In this document: piece after piece, positions 60,885 through 64,000 of the stretch
Layout: every line of letters begins with the position of its first letter
Position numbering within the stretch: position 1 is the first letter of the stretch
Origin: Streptomyces spinosus
GTDB lineage: Bacteria; Actinomycetota; Actinomycetes; Streptomycetales; Streptomycetaceae
DNA length: 64,000 bases
Assembly: GCF_020400655.1 (NCBI RefSeq)
Contig: NZ_JAINRC010000004.1
Span: forward strand, 1-64,000
Reading direction: 5' to 3'
Translations under genes and position numbers: made by a program
The notes under the pieces: generated by a model
Databases searched by the model: none
What the model was told of the DNA's origin: nothing
Seen by the model: only the letters and a program-made list of their open reading frames with translations

Positions 60885-61015
60885 TGCCCCCGGCGGACCG
60901 GGACCACGGCTCGCGGGACTACGCGCGGGGGCGCGTCCGGAGCTTCAGGACGTACGCCCCCCGGGACCGGCGCCCGAGCCGCTCCCCCGCCGCACCCGCG
61001 CCGTCGGCCTTCCGC

Positions 61016-62431
61016 TCAGCCTCCGGTGTGCACCTGGAACGCGGCCCGGCGGACGGCTTTGGCCAGGGCCGGGTCGGGGTGGGCGGCGGCGAGGGCGACC
61101 AGGACCTGCACGGTGCGCGGATGGCCGACGGCGCGGACCTCGTCGAGCAGCTGGGGCACGGTGGGCTGCACCGCGGACTCCAGGTGCCGGACCAGCATCG
61201 GCGCCTCGCCGTGGTCGGCGACGGCGGCGGCGGTGTCCACCCAGAGCCAGGTGGCCTCGTCCCGGGTGAGCACCTCGTGGGCGTCCTCCGGGTCGACGCC
61301 GTCGTGCTCGGCCAGCCACAGCAGGGCGTACGGCCGCAGGGCCGGCTCGTCCACGACGGACCGCACGTCGGGCTCGGCGGGGGCGCCGACGACGCGCAGC
61401 GCCTCGAAGGCCAGGCCGCGCAGCAGGGCGTCGTCGCCCCGGGCGGCGGCGATCAGCTCGGTGACGGCGCTGCCGACGGGGCGGGCGGCGAGCCAGGCGC
61501 GGTACTCGGCGCGGGCCGCGTTGGGACGGAGCTGGGCGCAGCCGCGCAGCATGTCCTCGGCGGACTGCTCGATGTTGCCGGCGGGGCTCTGCGCGGCCAC
61601 GCAGATCTGCTCCAGCTTGACCCAGACCGCCCAGTTGCCGAGCGGGGTGAGCGTGGCCTGGCCGTCGCCGTAGGTGAGGGCGCCGACGGAGGCCAGGGCG
61701 CGCAGCGCCCAGTCCAGCAGGGGGGCGAGCGGGGCGTCGGCGGGGACGGATTCCGCCGGGGCCGGGGCTCCGGCGGGCTGTCCGGTGCCGGGTTCGTAGG
61801 CGACCTCGCAGCGTTCGGTGCGCAGTTCGGTGACCCGCTGCTGGAGCAGGTCGAGCAGCTGTTCGACGGGGACCGGTCCGGCGGACAGCTGGAGGAAGGA
61901 GAGCACCTGGGGCATGGCCGAGACGACCTCGGCGACGGCGGCCGACTCGTGTCCGTCGGGTTCGGGGCAGGCGAGCGACCAGGCGTCGAAGAGGGCGACC
62001 CAGCCGCGCAGCACGGCGCTGTCGTCGCGGTCCCAGGCGCGCAGTCGCCAGCCGGGGCGCGCGCTGTCGCCGTGCACCTCGACGAGTCCGGCGAGGCGGG
62101 CGGTGTCCCAGTGGACGCGGACCTGAGCGTCGCTCAGGCCGAGGTCGGCGGCGGCGCGTTCGGTGGTGGCGTCGGAGAGGGTGGCCTTGCCGTCGGCGGT
62201 GGCGCCGGCGCGGCCGGGGCCGAGCGCGGTGTCGGCCCAGCGGGCGACGCGGACCGCGCCGGCCAGACCGGCGCGGGCCATTCCGGCCAGTTCGGCCGGT
62301 GCGGGGGTGCCCTCCGGCGGCCGGGGTGCGGGGCGGCGTGGGCGCCGCTGGTTCACAGCTCTGGGGGCGGCGGCCAGGGGTCGCGGTCGGACGAGTCGAA
62401 GCCTGGAGTCGCGCGGGATACGGGACGTCAC
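61016..62431 (-). CDS. conserved actinobacterial protein of unknown function
   Basis: A 471-residue largely helical protein. After a basic Pro/Arg-rich N-terminus (about 45 residues) come helical blocks with winged-helix-like features (TERAAADLGLSDAQVRVHWDTARLAGLVEVHGD; LDWALRALASVGALTYGDGQATLTPLGNWAVWVKLEQI) and C-terminal HEAT-like repeats (ALLRGLAFEALRVVGAPAEP, VPQLLDEVRAVGHPRTVQVLVALAAAHPDPALAKAVRRAAF). No catalytic motif is seen. GTG at 62431 has GGAAGA 9 bp before it. A DNA- or protein-binding role is possible from the wing-like parts, as an inference only. Confidence 0.8.
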   Translation of the reverse strand: MTSRIPRDSRLRLVRPRPLAAAPRAVNQRRPRRPAPRPPEGTPAPAELAGMARAGLAGAVRVARWADTALGPGRAGATADGKATLSDATTERAAADLGLSDAQVRVHWDTARLAGLVEVHGDSARPGWRLRAWDRDDSAVLRGWVALFDAWSLACPEPDGHESAAVAEVVSAMPQVLSFLQLSAGPVPVEQLLDLLQQRVTELRTERCEVAYEPGTGQPAGAPAPAESVPADAPLAPLLDWALRALASVGALTYGDGQATLTPLGNWAVWVKLEQICVAAQSPAGNIEQSAEDMLRGCAQLRPNAARAEYRAWLAARPVGSAVTELIAAARGDDALLRGLAFEALRVVGAPAEPDVRSVVDEPALRPYALLWLAEHDGVDPEDAHEVLTRDEATWLWVDTAAAVADHGEAPMLVRHLESAVQPTVPQLLDEVRAVGHPRTVQVLVALAAAHPDPALAKAVRRAAFQVHTGG

Positions 62432-62645
62432 GGGTGCAGTCTTCCGGTTGACGGTCCGAAAACCCAAACGGAATGTCACGGCGGGCGACGGGGCTGGCCA
62501 ACGCACCGGGTGCGCAAGGGCCGGGGAGGCGCGATCGCGCCAGTCGTACGCCCCTAAACGGAATGTTTCGCGCCGGTGCCGGCGGCACGGGCTCCGGGGC
62601 GTCCCGCCGGCCCGGGAGGCAGCGGTGTCACAGCAGCCCCTTGCG

Positions 62646-63773
62646 TCACATCAGCGGGGTCAGGAACCGTCGCAGCTGCTCCTCGTACTCCCCGGGGTCC
62701 GCGTTCCACATCGCCGCGTGCGGGGCGTCCGCGACGGTGTGCAGGGAGACGAGGTCGGCGCGGCGCCGGGCGAGCCCGCGGGAGAACTCCCAGGGGGCGA
62801 CCCGGTCGCCGGGGCCGTGGATGATCAGGGTGGGGACCCGGAGCCGTCGGGGGTCGGCGATCTCGGCGACCCGGTCGGCGTGCAGTCCGGCCCGGCCCTG
62901 CGCGGCCCGCACAGCGAGCGGCAGCAGCGGTCGCGGGGTGTGGCGGGCCCTGGCCAGGGCCCGCAGGGTGGCCTCCCAGCTGAGCACCGGGGAGTCCAGG
63001 ACGAGGCCGGCGATGCGGTCGCGGACCGCGGAGTGCTCGGCGGCGCGCAGGGCCATGGTGGCGCCGGTGGACCAGCCGAGCAGGACGACCCGGCGGGCAC
63101 CGTGGCCGAGGGCGTGACGGATCGCCGCCTCGACGTCCCGCCACTCGGTGTCGCCGAGGTGGTTCAGGCCGTCCGGCGGGCGCGGGGCGCCGAGGTCGCC
63201 GCGGTAGGCGAGGGCGAGGACGGGCAGCCGGCGGCCGTGCAGGAAGCCCATCACGTTCATGGTGTGCTCGCGGGTGGTGCCGAGGCCGTGCACGGCGATC
63301 ACCCAGGTGTCCCGCTCGCCGGGCACGAACCAGGCGGGCAGGGGGCCCAGCTCGCCGGGCACGTCGACGTCGGTGTGGTCCAGGCCGAGGGCGGCGCCGG
63401 GGTCGCCGACGTACACGTGGGGGGTCAGCCAGGCCGCGTCGCCGGGGGCGAAGGTGCCGTGGGTGACGCGTTCCAGACGCCGTACGACCGTGTCCGCGGT
63501 GTGCTGGGCCCCCTCCAGGACGGGGCCGACGACCGCGTGGGAGCCGTCGCCGGCGAGGCCGTAGGTGCCGGGGCGCAGGGCCGCCAGGTCGCGGGTGAGC
63601 GTGATCTGGCCGGCGGCCGTGCCGTGCACGGTGAGGCGGGGCTCGGTGGGCAGCGGGCGGCCCGCCGGGGTCTTCAGCGCGGCGTCGCTGGCGAGCCGGC
63701 CCGCGGCGACGGACGCCATCGCGGCGGCCAGGACCGCGGTGAGCCCGGCGGCGGTGGCTTTGACGGTGCGCAC
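62646..63773 (-). CDS. alpha/beta hydrolase, membrane-anchored or exported
   Basis: A 375-residue hydrolase. An N-terminal hydrophobic segment (TAAGLTAVLAAAMASVAAGRLA) may be a signal anchor. The fold shows TWVIAVHGLGTTREHTMNV, the nucleophile elbow LLGWSTGATMALRAAE (G-W-S-T-G), an acid in IIHGPGDRVAPWEF and the catalytic histidine in ADAPHAAMWN. The substrate is unknown. GTG at 63773 with GGAG before it is preferred; a frame extension to 63902 is Pro/Arg-rich and lacks family features. Confidence 0.88.
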   Translation of the reverse strand: MRTVKATAAGLTAVLAAAMASVAAGRLASDAALKTPAGRPLPTEPRLTVHGTAAGQITLTRDLAALRPGTYGLAGDGSHAVVGPVLEGAQHTADTVVRRLERVTHGTFAPGDAAWLTPHVYVGDPGAALGLDHTDVDVPGELGPLPAWFVPGERDTWVIAVHGLGTTREHTMNVMGFLHGRRLPVLALAYRGDLGAPRPPDGLNHLGDTEWRDVEAAIRHALGHGARRVVLLGWSTGATMALRAAEHSAVRDRIAGLVLDSPVLSWEATLRALARARHTPRPLLPLAVRAAQGRAGLHADRVAEIADPRRLRVPTLIIHGPGDRVAPWEFSRGLARRRADLVSLHTVADAPHAAMWNADPGEYEEQLRRFLTPLM

Positions 63774-63906
63774 GGCTCCAGTGTCGGCGGGGCCGCCGCC
63801 ACCGGCCAGCGGAGGCGGGGACCGCCACGGTGCGGGCGGGTGCGGCACCGCCCGGTGCGGACGTCGTGGCTGGGCGCCGTCGCGACGCGTCGAGGACAGC
63901 AAGGGG

Positions 63907-64000
63907 TCACCTCCGTTGGCCGTATCCCTTCAAGCGTTCCCCGGCTTCGGCCAGTTGTGCCTCCGTCAGCAGGGAGGGGGTCAGACCCGGCACGGAGGAC
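63907..64000 (-). CDS. 3' end of a gene cut by the window edge
   Basis: The last 30 codons on the minus strand read S-S-V-P-G-L-T-P-S-L-L-T-E-A-Q-L-A-E-A-G, then ERLKGYGQRR and TGA at 63909-63907. The frame is open to the window edge and has normal codon use. The product cannot be recognised from so little. Confidence 0.45.
   Translation of the reverse strand, partial: SSVPGLTPSLLTEAQLAEAGERLKGYGQRR

Overview
The window is about 72% G+C by eye, with dense genes, GTG and TTG starts, strong third-position GC bias and very long shadow frames. With a chaplin gene, a Spo0M-like gene, the gbn nucleoid-protein gene, an SGM_5486-type micropeptide and an AmaP/Asp23 cluster, this points to a Streptomyces chromosome (core region). 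From memory, and not searched, the gene order follows the S. coelicolor segment that contains chpE (SCO1800), fabG (SCO1815), tyrS (SCO1818) and gbn (SCO1839).

Layout. 0-11.5 kb: alkyladenine glycosylase, Spo0M-like protein, PEBP protein, HNH nuclease, an SPFH/NfeD membrane pair, an ABC ATPase, chaplin chpE, a NarL-type two-component pair, a decayed SDR-queA remnant and a secreted SLT-domain protein. 11.5-19.8 kb: an FHA-containing ABC transporter, serB, a SixA-like phosphatase, an MFS exporter with its micropeptide and a divergent FadR-type regulator with a well-formed operator. 19.9-21.4 kb: fabG-fabI operon (type II fatty acid synthesis). 21.6-29.5 kb: an accessory block of two overlapping genes, a roughly 2,134-residue P-loop ATPase and a 497-residue protein with a HEPN-type RNTLAH motif. 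It sits between fabG and tldD, which I recall as close neighbours in S. coelicolor. This is the best candidate here for an undescribed conflict or defence system.

29.6-38.6 kb: tldD-pmbA (zinc protease pair), tyrS, a GlsB-type membrane protein, a DUF3099 protein, a 72-residue protein behind a structured leader, moaA, and a DUF485/cation-acetate symporter operon. 38.8-48.3 kb: two tandem subtilisin paralogues, a family III CoA transferase, a zinc alcohol dehydrogenase, a VIT family transporter, and a large RING-finger plus TerD-like protein. 48.4-53.3 kb: DnaQ-like exonuclease with a BRCT domain, small zinc protein, SURF1, GH15 glucanase and an SDR. 53.35-55.7 kb: a translationally coupled AmaP/DUF6286/Asp23 envelope-stress operon, with a divergent gene whose C-terminus may be Asp23-like. 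56.5-64 kb: enoyl-CoA hydratase, gbn with a GATC-rich upstream region, an ABC-F ATPase, a propeller-like membrane protein, a conserved protein of unknown function, an alpha/beta hydrolase and the 3' end of one more gene.

Convergent gene ends are mostly marked by strong GC hairpins. No rRNA, tRNA, CRISPR array or intact insertion sequence was seen. Assignments rest on motif recognition by eye; no database search or alignment was run.
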